In this document: positions 1 through 35,140 of the stretch, piece by piece
How positions within the stretch are numbered: position 1 is the stretch's first letter
Layout of the letters: each line of letters begins with the position of its first letter
DNA from: Echinococcus granulosus
Lineage: Eukaryota; Platyhelminthes; Cestoda; Cyclophyllidea; Taeniidae
Assembly: GCF_000524195.1 (NCBI RefSeq)
Contig: NW_020170480.1
Coordinates: 153,714 to 204,896 of the forward strand
Reading direction: 5' to 3'
Length of the DNA: 51,183 bases
Program-made: the position numbers and the translations under genes
Notes under the pieces: generated by a model
Database searches by the model: none
What the model saw: only the letters and a program-made list of their open reading frames with translations
What the model was told of the DNA's origin: nothing

Positions 1-100
1 AGGAGGAGGAGGAAAAAATTTTGGGTTTGGAATTCACGAGGTGTTATTAACAAAAAAGTGTGGGAGGAGGAGGGAAAAAAGGACTTACAGCATGGAGTGA

Positions 101-153
101 TGCAGCAGCAATCACAGCAGCAGTCATCACAGCAGCAACAGCTGCAGCAGCAG
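101..153 (+). repeat. Interrupted CAG trinucleotide tract
   Basis: CAG/CAA units with TCA interruptions. In one frame it reads as a glutamine-rich peptide from an ATG at 100 (MQQQSQQQSSQQQQLQQQ), preceded by a possible acceptor (cttacag at 84-90). It could belong to an exon of a neighbouring gene, but nothing in the window confirms that. Confidence 0.6.
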
Positions 154-3100
154 CGACCACAACCCCTTCTCGGCATTTTTAATGTTTCTTGGCTTTGCTT
201 TGTGCTTGGTGTCTCTCTTTCGATGTGTTTGACGAGACCTCGAGCACCTTTATATACCTACAGAAATGCGTAATTTCGTGAGTAAATTCCTCTCCTTTTT
301 TTTTTAGTAATTCTTATATCATTTCATCGAGTTGCACAACCTCCACTATCCCTTCCTCCAGGCACCGTCTGATTGACTCGGTGAGGGGGGCTCTAATTGC
401 CGTGAATCCAAATGACTTTTGTTTGGTAATAACCGTCTTATTAAGTGTCAATTAGGCGTCTCGTCTTCTTCGAGTGCAATAAAGCTGTTGCGGGTAGGGG
501 TGATGTGTACGCAGGCTAAAGGACGGAATTTTTTTGTTTTTTTCTTGTTTGCTTTCCCTCTGAGCTAATCGGATGAGAATGGCGTGTGGTGAAGAGGCTA
601 TTGATCAAACTATACGGCTGTCCATTCGCCCACTCAGGTAGTCATCAATCCGGCTTAGGTGATAGTCGACTAGTTGCTTACCCACTGTTCCCGTTTTAAT
701 CATTTCATCCGTCCCTGGACCCACCCAATTATCCATCCGGTATCCATCCATCCAGCAACCATTTATCCATCCCACATCCAACCATCCATCTATCCATTCG
801 GTTGCTTACCTATATCCCGTTCTTCCAAGTGGTACTTCACTACTCATGGATATTTTCTATGACTAATTGCTTTAGATGAATAGAAACAGAACAGAACAAA
901 AATATTCGATCGGAAGGTGAAGAACTTAAAGAGAATGGTTGTCAATCTTCCCTAATTGACTTGTAATTGCTGAAGGATGAGGCATGGGAGTTGACGCTTT
1001 GGTAGCACAATGAATGAAGTACGAGACGGTAGGTGGAAAGATCACTTGGCCAGATTTCGACTAGTCCATGCAACCTCAAAGGAGCATTTCGATCTCTTGT
1101 GTTTTCATCTTCTCCAAGACCCTTCCATCATCCAGTTTTCTTGTTCGTTAATCCAACAAGGCTTGCAGACCATTTGTAGATGGAACCTTAAAATAGGGAA
1201 GGATATTATTTAGCAAAAGGTCACCCTATGACATCGATATCGGGTCGCGCGCCTTCCTTGCATCGAGATTCACGCATCCACTTTTCAGTCCTTTCATCCG
1301 TTAATTCCCACCTGTTCTAGATGCTAAAAGTAGGGCGATGACTTGTTTTCCGAACCTCGTCTTTACTAAGTGATAATAGTGGCGCAAAGGAAGGCATTTT
1401 AGTTTGTCTTTCAGGTAAGTTTCATTACAGTTCAAAATCATTTAATTCATCGCCATAAAAACACGTTTGTAATCGTTCTTTACTTTTGGATGCATTCTTT
1501 TTTTCCCATCAGAACATCCACCATTTCATTTATCTACCTAATCACCCATCCACGTGGTAGTGTACTCGCCTAGTTGGTCGTCCCAAATCTACGTGTCCAA
1601 TCCTGATGCTACCATCGCATTTCAAACCATGGTAATGCTAATCCAGGAAAAAATGTAATACTTTATTTTTTTTCTTCGAAATTTTCTAACCTGGGGCCTG
1701 CTATGAATGTTTGTCCGTACTACTCTGATCCGTCAATGTAACCACCAACCTTGAGCCCATTAATCCTCTACCTATGGGTCCGTCAAGCCCGTACCCATCC
1801 ATCCATTCATCCACTCATTATTCCATCTCCTCGTCTGTGCATCAATCCATTTCAGATCCGTTTTTTATCCACTTCAAATCGAATAATCTATCCCACTCAT
1901 TTCATTTGTACCAAGCTTTTTTATCAAGAAAAATAAAATGAAATTAATAAAGACCTTTTCATAAAAAAAGTGCATTTTTGAGGATTCGCCTACTAGAAGG
2001 GTGCTGCCCTTTCTGAAAAATTAAGACAAAAATGTGTAAATTGTTTATGTGGAATTAAAAAAAAATGTTTATCTGTTTTTAATTCACACACCGCGTTCTA
2101 ACTGATGGAGGCAGGTGTCAATCACTACCGTGAAATTCGTAGTTAAAGCTGTGCATCTCTCGCCAAAAGCCTATAAAATCGTGTTAAATAATAAAAAATT
2201 CAAGTGTTTTTTTTACAAAAAAATGATTGTGTAGATTTTTTCATAAGGATTAACACCTTTCCTTTAAGTGGTATGAAAACCTATTCACACTGAACCTAAA
2301 TACATTGATATAGGATGGTTGCTCGTGTCAAACCGGGATCGCCGAGTTTGTACTGCTGATATTGCACCTCATGGCACTTAACTCTCCCCATTGTCCTCTA
2401 CCTACACACTTATGCAGAGTTATTTAAACCGTTAAAAGACTTCTCCGTGTGGCTTGACTAGCTTGTCTATCTTGTCTCCCAGAGGTCGTGAATGATCCTT
2501 TTCACCGTTTTAGGGTGATAGTTAACAGACTGTGCGTCGAGCATGCCTGTCAGGGCTACAGACCTGGAAAGACTGGTTGAATTAGCTGCTAACAGATGTA
2601 CTAGGAGTTGCCCTTGTTGGCCCTCAAGAGTAACCATGAGAGAGCTGAGCTTTTACCAGCTTGATTTCTGCGTAGGCACGCATCCACTCACCACCAGCTT
2701 TGCCTGGCAACTTAACAAATGGCGTGTCCACTTTTGGATGGGCTCACCACAACATTAGGGTCGGTAGTCGATTACATCACAGACTTGCCGCTTAGTTCTA
2801 CATGGGGTTCTGTCGGAAAAGTATTTCCAACGAAAAACACCAGCCAAATTATATAGCCCGGGTAGATATGTATCAGTTAAAAGATGGAATAATCGCATGA
2901 AGGTGGAATTCGACTCCCGATCGCACCGGAAACTCAAAATTCCCGATCTGACTCAAATACCTCTCCAATTTGCCCACCAATATGATTTCGATGACCGTTG
3001 CACTGTGAATTCCCGTAGATTAAACTATCAATAGGTGTAGTGTTTAAATTTTTCAAATGGTAAATGAAGTGGGTTCGCTCATCCCCGCTGTTAAGATATT

Positions 3101-4612
3101 CGCTTCGAATCGAGTCCCCCTCAGAATTAGTATCAACACAGAAGGAGGTTTCGTTCCCAGCCCAGGGAAGGACAAAAGAGAGGTGGAACTGGATAGCGAG
3201 GTGTGTTGCCAAGGCAGGCAAATCTGACCCCCGTTTTTGGGATTTAGTCAGCAAAGCACGTCTAGTTGGTTTATCAAAAATTGGCCAGCAGGTTATAAGT
3301 ATCGTTACTTATATCCTTTGCAGTAGAAAGGATATCACCCACCTCGCAAAGCAATTCATTACATAGAAAAGAATGGGAATACTGTTTAAGAATAAATATA
3401 TGATCCCTTTTCCTACCATAAGCAGGTCACAAGTTTGCTTGACGGTCCATTAAACAGTCCCCAACTGGAGAAGTTCTCAGGGGGCATTATGATGCATCTT
3501 CCCCTCATTTTCAAATTACGGAAAAAAATTGGCTAGCAAATTATTACCAACTACTCCTTTTAACAAAACTAGGGCAGACATCACAGATAAACTACAAACG
3601 ATTTGAAAGCTTCGCTTGACAAAAGCGAGACTGAAACCGTTTAAGTTCAATGGCGGGCTACAAGCATTTCAAGGTCATGAGGGAGGTGGCCAATCACGTT
3701 GCTGCCACTAAAGGCATTGGACGCTAGCCACAACACCACCTAGAAGCCTAGTTTGATTACTCAGGAATAGGCTGAAAATAAGCCCCGGCTTTTTTAGAAA
3801 TAGCCTTCACTCTCGCCTATTCACTTCACATTTTTTTAAAAGGACATTCTGACGTTGTTCCACAGCACCAAATGTGCTTCTAAAAGGTGAACACCAAGTT
3901 TTACCATGTAAAGCTCTCATATTCCAATTACATTATTGACAAACGTTTAAACATCTTTTTTGAAAAATGATTGGCACTTCATTCAAATGAGACTCGCAGA
4001 CAGTGCTTGCAATCGAAACCCTTGAACAGACGTTAATAAACCAATCAGAAGAGGGGCAAAAATAAGGTTCCGCATTTGATTGGTCCGACTTACGGTCGAT
4101 CTGAAATTTATGCACAGAACTCGTCTCAAATTTCTATTGAGCAAATTTTGATCGTTTGGTCGAGAATTATTAAATCGCCTATTCTGAACAAAGTTCTAGG
4201 TGTTAAAGGCCTCTTTTTTCAACTTTAACATTGAAACCATTTGCATGGGTCCAAGTACCCAAGGTCGGATTTTAACTACCTAAGATGGAATTTGCTTAAA
4301 AAAATAACACCTTGCTGCTTCGTCAGGTGGTTGAGTCGGCATTAGTAAAAGTTTGTTTTATACTTTGGAGAATACTTGCTTTGTGCAAAGCTTATCAGAC
4401 AAATCGACCAATCAGCGAGGAAACTTGTCCAAACCCTCGCAATTGGTTGGCTATGTTCATAATATCGATTTATAACTTTTGCAGCATTCTGAAATAGGTT
4501 TTTAATCTGAGTCGGTTTTGTAGCAGGCATTAGACTTTCAAGGGGAACACGAAAGCAACCTTATTCCACCTTAGACTTATCTAAACCCAGTCACACATAA
4601 ACGCGAAGAAGA

Positions 4613-4640
4613 CGTGCACACGCACACACACACACAAACA
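4613..4640 (+). repeat. CA dinucleotide repeat
   Basis: Nearly pure CA run with a CG interruption. Confidence 0.85.
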
Positions 4641-4901
4641 CGAGGCACCACAAATCCCAGTCTCCCCACGCGTTCCCACACGAATAGCCACGCGGGCACA
4701 GCCACGGACGCACGTGTGGCAATGATGAGCCAATAGGGGACTAGCGTGCGCCAACTGGACAGCTAGCCAAGAGGCGATCGATGCGATATGGTGCGGAGGT
4801 GTGTGCGTGCGCACACAAGATTTTGTAGGGCTTATTCGCAGTGGAACACGCGTCAGCGGCGGTAGCAGCAACATCAGCATCATGCCTCTTTTGCAGCGAA
4901 T

Positions 4902-4919
4902 GCTGCTGCTGCTGCTGCT
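4902..4919 (+). repeat. CTG trinucleotide repeat
   Basis: Six consecutive CTG units, 18 bp (CAG on the minus strand). Confidence 0.85.
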
Positions 4920-6337
4920 ACCTCTGCCTTCATACAGCGTTGCTACTAAACCGACCCTGTCGTTAGGGTCTTCGATTAGCAAAAAAAATTGACATCCTAG
5001 ATGGCAGCAGTCTCCCGATTGGAATGAGTTTAATAATACGTCAAAAAAGGGACACTCAAGGCCTAAAAACCATCCCTATTTTTAAGGTTCGGCAAGTCAC
5101 CAAATGAGCTGTTGGGAGGTCTCATAAGTAGACTTTTTGGTGTCATGTGGTACCTGATTTGTCCAGTGGAAACACTTTGGGATGTAGAAGTCAGGCCGGG
5201 GCGAGACTTGCATCTTCAGTTGAATTTCGTCGTTAGCGTTGGTCACAACAATGGCGCCCAACGATACTAATCTAACTTGTCAATTCGAGCATCCACCTGT
5301 TCGGATGTCTTCTCTGCACGGGCGCCAAACGGCACGTTTAGACGCAAATCCTCTTCGAGGAGTCAGCAACGCTTCAGTTGCCCACCTGAAGGCGTTACTA
5401 GCAGACATGGCACTTGAGAAGTAGCTTTGACATGAACCAGAAGAAAGGAAAGAAGACTGGGAAGACAAAAAACAATGCTTTCGTAGTGAAAATTGTTGCA
5501 TTCAAAGGTTTCAGAGGGGACAACATCGACTTCAAATGCTTGAAAGAATTCAAATATCGATTTCCACCTAGTGGAAGCCTCTTAAAGCTCTGTGGAAGCT
5601 GAAATCCCTTCTCTTCAACGGAAGGAACGATGTTGCGCTTGCGAAAAATCGGGAATTTGAGCCGGAAAAAAAACAATCCTAGATGTGCTTCCGCATATAA
5701 TTCATCCATTCTCCACTACTTCAGAGGGGTGGAAAGCCCTCAGAGCTAAGAATTTAATGTAGATAACGGAGAGGTCTTCCTTCCATGCAATCTGCTTCGA
5801 CCCTAGAATAGAAACACCTTCCAATTCCCTCAAGTAGTGCCACAGAGGTGCAGATAATTTGGATTATTTCGGGATTACAGGGCTGCTTCAGTTGATGGAA
5901 AACACCATGGTATTGATCCACCAGAACCCTTTCTCCTCCATTCTCCACATTATTTGGAAGCCACTCATTTTGGGGTTCGAGCACCCCCAAAGGTAGAGAG
6001 GACCCAAGTTCCAGAAAATCGATAATCCGAACCAATAAACAAGAACCACCCGCAAAAAGGCCTGAAGGGTGTCCAGTTATCTACGTTGACGTCAGGAGGG
6101 ATCCAGATCCTTCAGTCCATCAATAAGTAGAAAGGAAAAAAAGTTTTGGCTGGAATATGATCTCAGTCGTATTCCGACCATTTGAGAGTATCGTGGATAG
6201 CTGGAGAGCAAAGTATCTGCGCCTCTGGACTGCTGCAAACACTCTTCAACGCCGTCCAGTCCTTCAGAAATAGTCAAATTTGGCAGTAAAAAAAATAGAA
6301 TGATAGTAAAAGAAGAGGAGAAACTCACAGTAGCAAA

Positions 6338-6343
6338 TTTATT
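6338..6343 (-). terminator. Candidate polyadenylation signal of the Gq gene
   Basis: AATAAA on the minus strand (TTTATT on plus), about 660 nt past the stop codon. It is the first exact hexamer I noticed downstream. No transcript evidence; the assignment is by position. Confidence 0.35.
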
Positions 6344-6976
6344 ACATGATATTGCCACCTAGACTGTCATCTTCAACAGCATCAGCAGCAGCAAGATAGA
6401 ACAGATCAGATCAAATCGGATCAGCTCATCAAAACAAGAAAGGTTAGGGCTCAGTTGGGGTCATTCTTCAGGAGGTCACTGCAGACACGCACACTCACAC
6501 ACGGAGGCGTCTGTGGGGTTGGAGGGAGGGGAGGTGAGAACTTTCAAATTAAAAGAAAAAGGAAATAGAGAGATAGAGAAGATAAAGGAGAAAAAAATAA
6601 TAAACCAGGGTACTTTTCGGGGTTGATCATCATCAGCATCACCACCAGCAACAGTGTCATCAAACGAAAAGAGATTGTGGCGTGTGTGTATGTGGGATTG
6701 CAACTTGTATGTGTTGCTCCTCGTTCTTCGTAATCCTCACCTGCTCTCGAACTCCTCGCGAACGAGTAAATACACACACTCACGCAGATAAGATGGTGGT
6801 AAGTGAAGTAGGGAGGATAGGAAGGTGGAGAGCAGAAAGAGAGGAGGAGAGACTGGTTGATTGATTAATTGTACAGAGCGGTTCGTGGCGTCTTTTGTGG
6901 ATGGACAGGCGTATGGATGGACGAGTGGATGGGTAGGTAGGCAGGAGCACATGTATGTGTAAGGTCGGCTGAGGGA

Positions 6977-6990
6977 GGGGGGGGGGGGGG
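6977..6990 (+). repeat. Poly-G run of 14, in the Gq 3' UTR
   Basis: Uninterrupted G14 on the plus strand, 11 bp beyond the Gq stop codon. It lies within a purine-rich stretch (6968-6990). Confidence 0.95.
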
Positions 6991-7000
6991 TGAGAGCGCA

Positions 7001-31093
<24,093 letters not shown>

Positions 31094-31455
31094 GGCCAAT
31101 CTGGGGGGATTTTGGGGGAAGGCAGAGATATTTATTAGTGTTTTCTTTCCGCAGTCATAGCAACGCATCAATTCGTTATCAGCTCTGCCACCACCCTCTG
31201 GAAGTCCTTACTGAACAGAGTTCATCTTCTGCGTGCGTGCGCAGGTGCCAGTACCGTATTAACCAATCAAAACGTGCGTATTGTTGTGCCATGAAGAATA
31301 ATTTGCATCTGCGCACAGCTACTTTTACTGAACTTTACTTCTCAAATCCATTCCTCCTAATCGCACAATTAAGTCTGGGCTGTTTGATTTAGTTAATAAA
31401 TGCAAAAAAAATCAGGTGGAAGGCAATTATCTTGCCGCAGCTCAATGGCGTCTGT

Positions 31456-31463
31456 TGACGTCA
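31456..31463 (+). promoter_or_regulatory. CRE-like octamer TGACGTCA
   Basis: Perfect palindromic CREB/ATF consensus, within TTGACGTCAA, about 360 bp upstream of the exon 1b start codon. Functional status unknown. Confidence 0.4.
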
Positions 31464-32289
31464 ACTGTTTAGTGGATCTATTTGTGTTTTGGTGACGGAA
31501 CGCAACGTCTGAATGCCAATTGGAGGATTATTCAGTAATCAGTAGATCAAAATCCTCCTGTTTTAGTCATCACAAGTTATATGAATGGAAAATTAAACAA
31601 AATAATGCAATTTTTAGTGGCGTTTGATATCCAACCGCTCCTACGTCTTAGGTTGATTGAAGAAGTCCAACTGCATCATGTTTGCTTATGACTGTGTATA
31701 TGGTTTTTCAGACGCTTCATTAAATTTTATCTAACTTACTGGCTAGCACTACAACAAAAACATTTCCTGCGGAAGTTAAATCATTAAGGAGGCAAAAGTG
31801 GTGGGCGCAAAGTAAAAGACCTATTAATGGGGTTCTGTCAAAGTATTTTTGCCTAAGTATTAACTTTAATATACTTGTGGGTATCAACAGCTTCTCAGAA
31901 CAGAAGACGACCTTGCTGCTAACCTTCTCAAGGATACATCAAAATAAGAACTACAAAACCTTCAACGGTCCATTCATGGATCAAGGAGGCTGAACGAGAG
32001 GAAGTAATTTATGGCTAAAATGCGTCACACATTCACACACTCTCTCGATCCAGAACTTGGCAACCGTTTCCACTATCAAGATACTGATTGTTGATCTTGA
32101 TATAAAAAGAGGAATCATGGTAGGATTGGTATTAATTAACCACGACTTCCCCAGCTATGGTAAGAGACTTTTGTTTGCAACAGCGTCTCTGTTGGAACTT
32201 TGAATGTGGAGAGTTGGATGGCACAACTAAAGGGGAATGTAGTTTTAGATTAAGCGCATTACTTTGGAATGAGTTGTTTGGATAGGGAT

Positions 32290-32480
32290 TGAGGTGCAGA
32301 GAATAGGCTGATGTATTAAGAGTGGATAAATGGATACTGGATGGAGGGACGGATACAAGAGGTAAGGGTACGTAATGGATGGATGAGTGGATAAATTAAT
32401 CACGGATAGACACCCTGAGCAGTTCCAGATGACTTGACACATATATGGACTCACGTATGAATAAATTAACGAGTAAGTAA
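32290..32480 (+). repeat. Degenerate GGAT tetranucleotide tract
   Basis: Irregular GGATA, TGGATGGA and GTGGATAA units; the reverse complement of the CATC tracts elsewhere. Confidence 0.75.
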
Positions 32481-33372
32481 ATGGACGGATATGTGGATAC
32501 CTGATTCGTTCTACTCCAACGGAGAGCTAAAAATTTTCTCCCTAGGGAATTTTTAATTCTTATTTATCCTTTCGCACATGGGTGCACCAATCGTCCTCTA
32601 TGTTCACCATAAATAAGTCCTGAAGCAGCACTGACCACCGAAACTTTAGGTGTCTATGGTCCTAGCAATTCCCCCTGCCTGTCTTCACCATGAAATGGAG
32701 GTCAAAAGGCTGCATAAAGCTTCCCATTTCATTTATTCATGTACTGTTAATTGTAGGTTCTTACATTTCTCCGGGGACGAAATACTTCATTTAATCCTTC
32801 ATTCACTCATAAATTCATTCAATTAAGCATCAATTTTCCACAGAACTGTCATTTTGGCGTTCGCTATTTTAAATCCTACTCTAAAGTGGGTATGCGGAGT
32901 TCAATGAAGACGAGTTGAAACGGATCTAAGGACCCTTATATGGTAATTAGATTCTTCCACTAATGATCAGCGTGAAGTGTGCATTGGTCTCTGAAAGTGT
33001 ACTTTTACTTTGAATGAGAAAAGTTGATCCAGGATCCTCGAAACTACTAAGTGCCCATTTTAATGTGATTCAAGTCGTCGAACGGTGGATTTTTCGCTTG
33101 ACACTCAATGTCTGTAAATCAGCTGCATCACGAAGCGTTTTCAACAACGCTTTAGTTAGTCACATCAATGGAGAGGTGATGGATTTTGTCTAGATCCCCG
33201 AACTCGACAGTTGACCTTTTGGGGAATTGACTAAACGTAGTCCACTTGACACTGTCTCAGAGAAGGATGGACTACCACAATCACAGTCCTTTATATTATC
33301 TTTGCTCTTTTAGTCCATTTCTCAAAAATATGTCACATGCCTGTGATGTGCGCCGCTAGGTAGAGATCTAGG

Positions 33373-33393
33373 CGTCACGTATATGTGACGTCA
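33373..33393 (+). promoter_or_regulatory. 18-bp near-palindrome with overlapping CRE, copy 1
   Basis: CGTCACGTATATGTGACG at 33373-33390, running into TGACGTCA at 33386-33393. An identical 18-mer occurs at 49090-49107. The arms CGTCAC/GTGACG are perfect; the hexamer between them is GTATAT. Confidence 0.5.
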
Positions 33394-34859
33394 GGGACAA
33401 CAGTTATGATAATTGGGAATTCATCTCTTCGAATGGCCCATGCTAGTCTTGATGACATGGAAATAACTCAGATTTCACAGACGTGATAGAATTCATCCAT
33501 ACACTTGGAGCGGTGTTAGTCTACACCACCCAGTGTTTCTCACGAGGTGCCCTTAGAGTCTGCCTGCAATCTAGCCAGTGGGAATAAAACCCCGATTGAA
33601 GTGTAGGTTCTTTGTAGTTCAGTATGAACGATGAAGTCCTCAATGTCTCCCAGGAGGGAACAAAAGCAGTTACTGCCAGTAATGCGCTTAAATGCTGCGT
33701 CTTTAACCTGCAAAGAATGGCTAAAAGGGAGTCATTCTAATCGTTCAAGATGAACGAAATTGCATTCAACACACCCGATGAAACACAGGATGGCGAAGAT
33801 TGAGTGGTTGATTGGATGCTTTATTCTTCCACCCATTCCTTCTCTGAATTATTCTTTCAAACACTCCATCATTCATTCATTCAAGTCATTACATTCCCTA
33901 ACGAAGAAGTCGTGGATTGAATTCAAGGGAAATCCAGGGGACACCTTGATTGATGACAGAAAAAGGCAATGAAAAAGTTTTGTAGGTTGTGTGCTAATCA
34001 GACATGCTGCCTCACGATATCAGGTAGCAGGTACGCCAGCAACACAAGAAAGTGGACGAAAAAATTGCAGTATTTGAAAAAAGATTCAGTATCTTAGGTA
34101 ATTTGACATTGATCCAGGCAAAATACTCGCTGTTCAACTAATTTAAGTATTTTATTTCCCTTTAAAGCAGAGGAACATAGAATCACTCCATTTCCATCCC
34201 AATTTCCACCTAGTTGGAACGCAAAATTCCACATGCCAATTTGACTTGGGAAGAGGGCGGTGTCTACGCTGCTGTTGCCATGCCAACCGAAAATTGCAGC
34301 ATGGGATAATGCACTTCATTAGGTGTACGTTCAGGTAGCTTCCACCAGTGCTATGAGTAAAATGTAAGTAGTAAATTGGAGGGTCGTGGAAATAATGTGG
34401 CTGTTGTATCCCCTAGAATACTTAGTCCCATCAAATGGGTAGATTTTCTGCCCCTCCTTAAATAATGTTTTAAACTAAAAGAGCAATTAATAAAAAATTA
34501 TTTTGTGGTATAGATGGCGATTAGAACCACATTTTTATCGGAAAATAGTGTAATAGGCTAGAGGTCAGGATGGTGGAGTGACAACCAATCAAATTTGCCA
34601 AAATATGACCACATTTGCCATCTCCATAACCAATCAGGTTGTCGCAAAAATTAATTTTACATACTACTTAAAAACATGCTTTGAACACCACAACCTTTTA
34701 AATACACTAACGTGTAGGAAAAAATTTACATAAAATATTTAAATACAAAAACGTTTTTGTAGCAAAACAACTCAGATTATTCCGATTTTTTCAAAAAATT
34801 GTTTATTAAAAAAAATAAAAGAAAACTAGGGATTATTAATTTACATTGTAGGCATCTTT

Positions 34860-35110
34860 ACATGCACGCCTCCGGCGTCGGCTTTGTGAGCAGTCGTCGG
34901 AGGTCATCAGGTGGTGCCGCGTCGCCACGTCGTCCACTCCGGGGCGACTCCCCGGGGCTTGGGCCGCAATGCCCGCGGTAGCAGCCGCGTCAGCCAGCGC
35001 GCCTTCTGGGCGCTCTATGCGCTGGTCCCTCTCCCGCAGCAGACAGTCATGGTTGCCAGTGTCCTCAATGGGGGTTGCAGAAGCCGCAGTTTTGCACCAA
35101 GAGAGCAATT
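34860..35110 (+). other. GC-rich island over candidate DHHC exon 1
   Basis: Abrupt change to GC- and CpG-rich sequence between AT-rich flanks. Several frames are open on both strands here because stop codons are rare in such sequence. It could be a promoter-linked CpG-rich first exon or an inserted foreign or repetitive segment. Confidence 0.7.
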
Positions 35111-35140
35111 CCTGCATCCGCTACACAGACCCGGAATATT
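34969..35140 (+). CDS. ZDHHC: DHHC acyltransferase candidate exon 1 (cytosolic N-terminus)
   Basis: 172 nt, 57 codons plus one base, donor TATT|gtaagt, phase 1, matching exon 2. The peptide starts [15 protein letters not shown], is alanine/serine-rich, and ends CIRYTDPEY. It lies in a GC-rich island (about 34860-35110), unlike the surrounding DNA. Internal methionines at residues 17 and 34 are alternative starts. The call rests on donor strength and phase, not homology, because the N-terminus is variable in this family. Confidence 0.55.

Larger units (their letters stand above)
1..6337. other. Region downstream of the Gq gene, no recognised gene
   Basis: No open frame here resembles a known protein and none chains through splice sites convincingly. 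It holds a CAG-rich tract (101-153), CATC-type degenerate repeats near 700-800 and 1790-1830, a CA repeat at about 4613-4640 and a CTG run at 4902-4919. Open frames in the repeats translate as His/Pro/Ile/Ser strings and are not genes. Confidence 0.6.
31094..34968. promoter_or_regulatory. Divergent intergenic region between Gq exon 1b and the DHHC gene (3.9 kb)
   Basis: Separates two start codons pointing away from each other, so it should hold both promoters and 5' UTRs. Visible: a perfect CRE octamer (31456-31463), a GGAT-type degenerate repeat (about 32290-32480), an 18-bp near-palindrome overlapping another CRE (33373-33393), and a GC-rich island beginning near 34860. I could not define transcription start sites. 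Confidence 0.5.

Noticed and set aside
674..862. His/Pro/Ile-rich open frames in CATC repeats, also at 1751, 6780 and 32245
   Set aside because: Translations of simple repeats or biased sequence, not genes.
31094..31168. N-terminal extension of exon 1b starting MRCYDCGKK
   Set aside because: The upstream ATG has a weak context (T at -3) and the extension has no similarity to any G alpha, while the internal ATG has a strong context. Kept only as an alternative.
31094..34968. A second complete G alpha gene headed by exon 1b
   Set aside because: Only one set of exons 2-7 exists in the window, and exon 1b is in correct order, strand and phase to join it.
34836..35117. 93-codon minus-strand open frame in the GC-rich island
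   Set aside because: Stop codons are rare in GC-rich DNA and no family is recognisable. The plus-strand exon with a phase-compatible donor explains the region better, though not conclusively.
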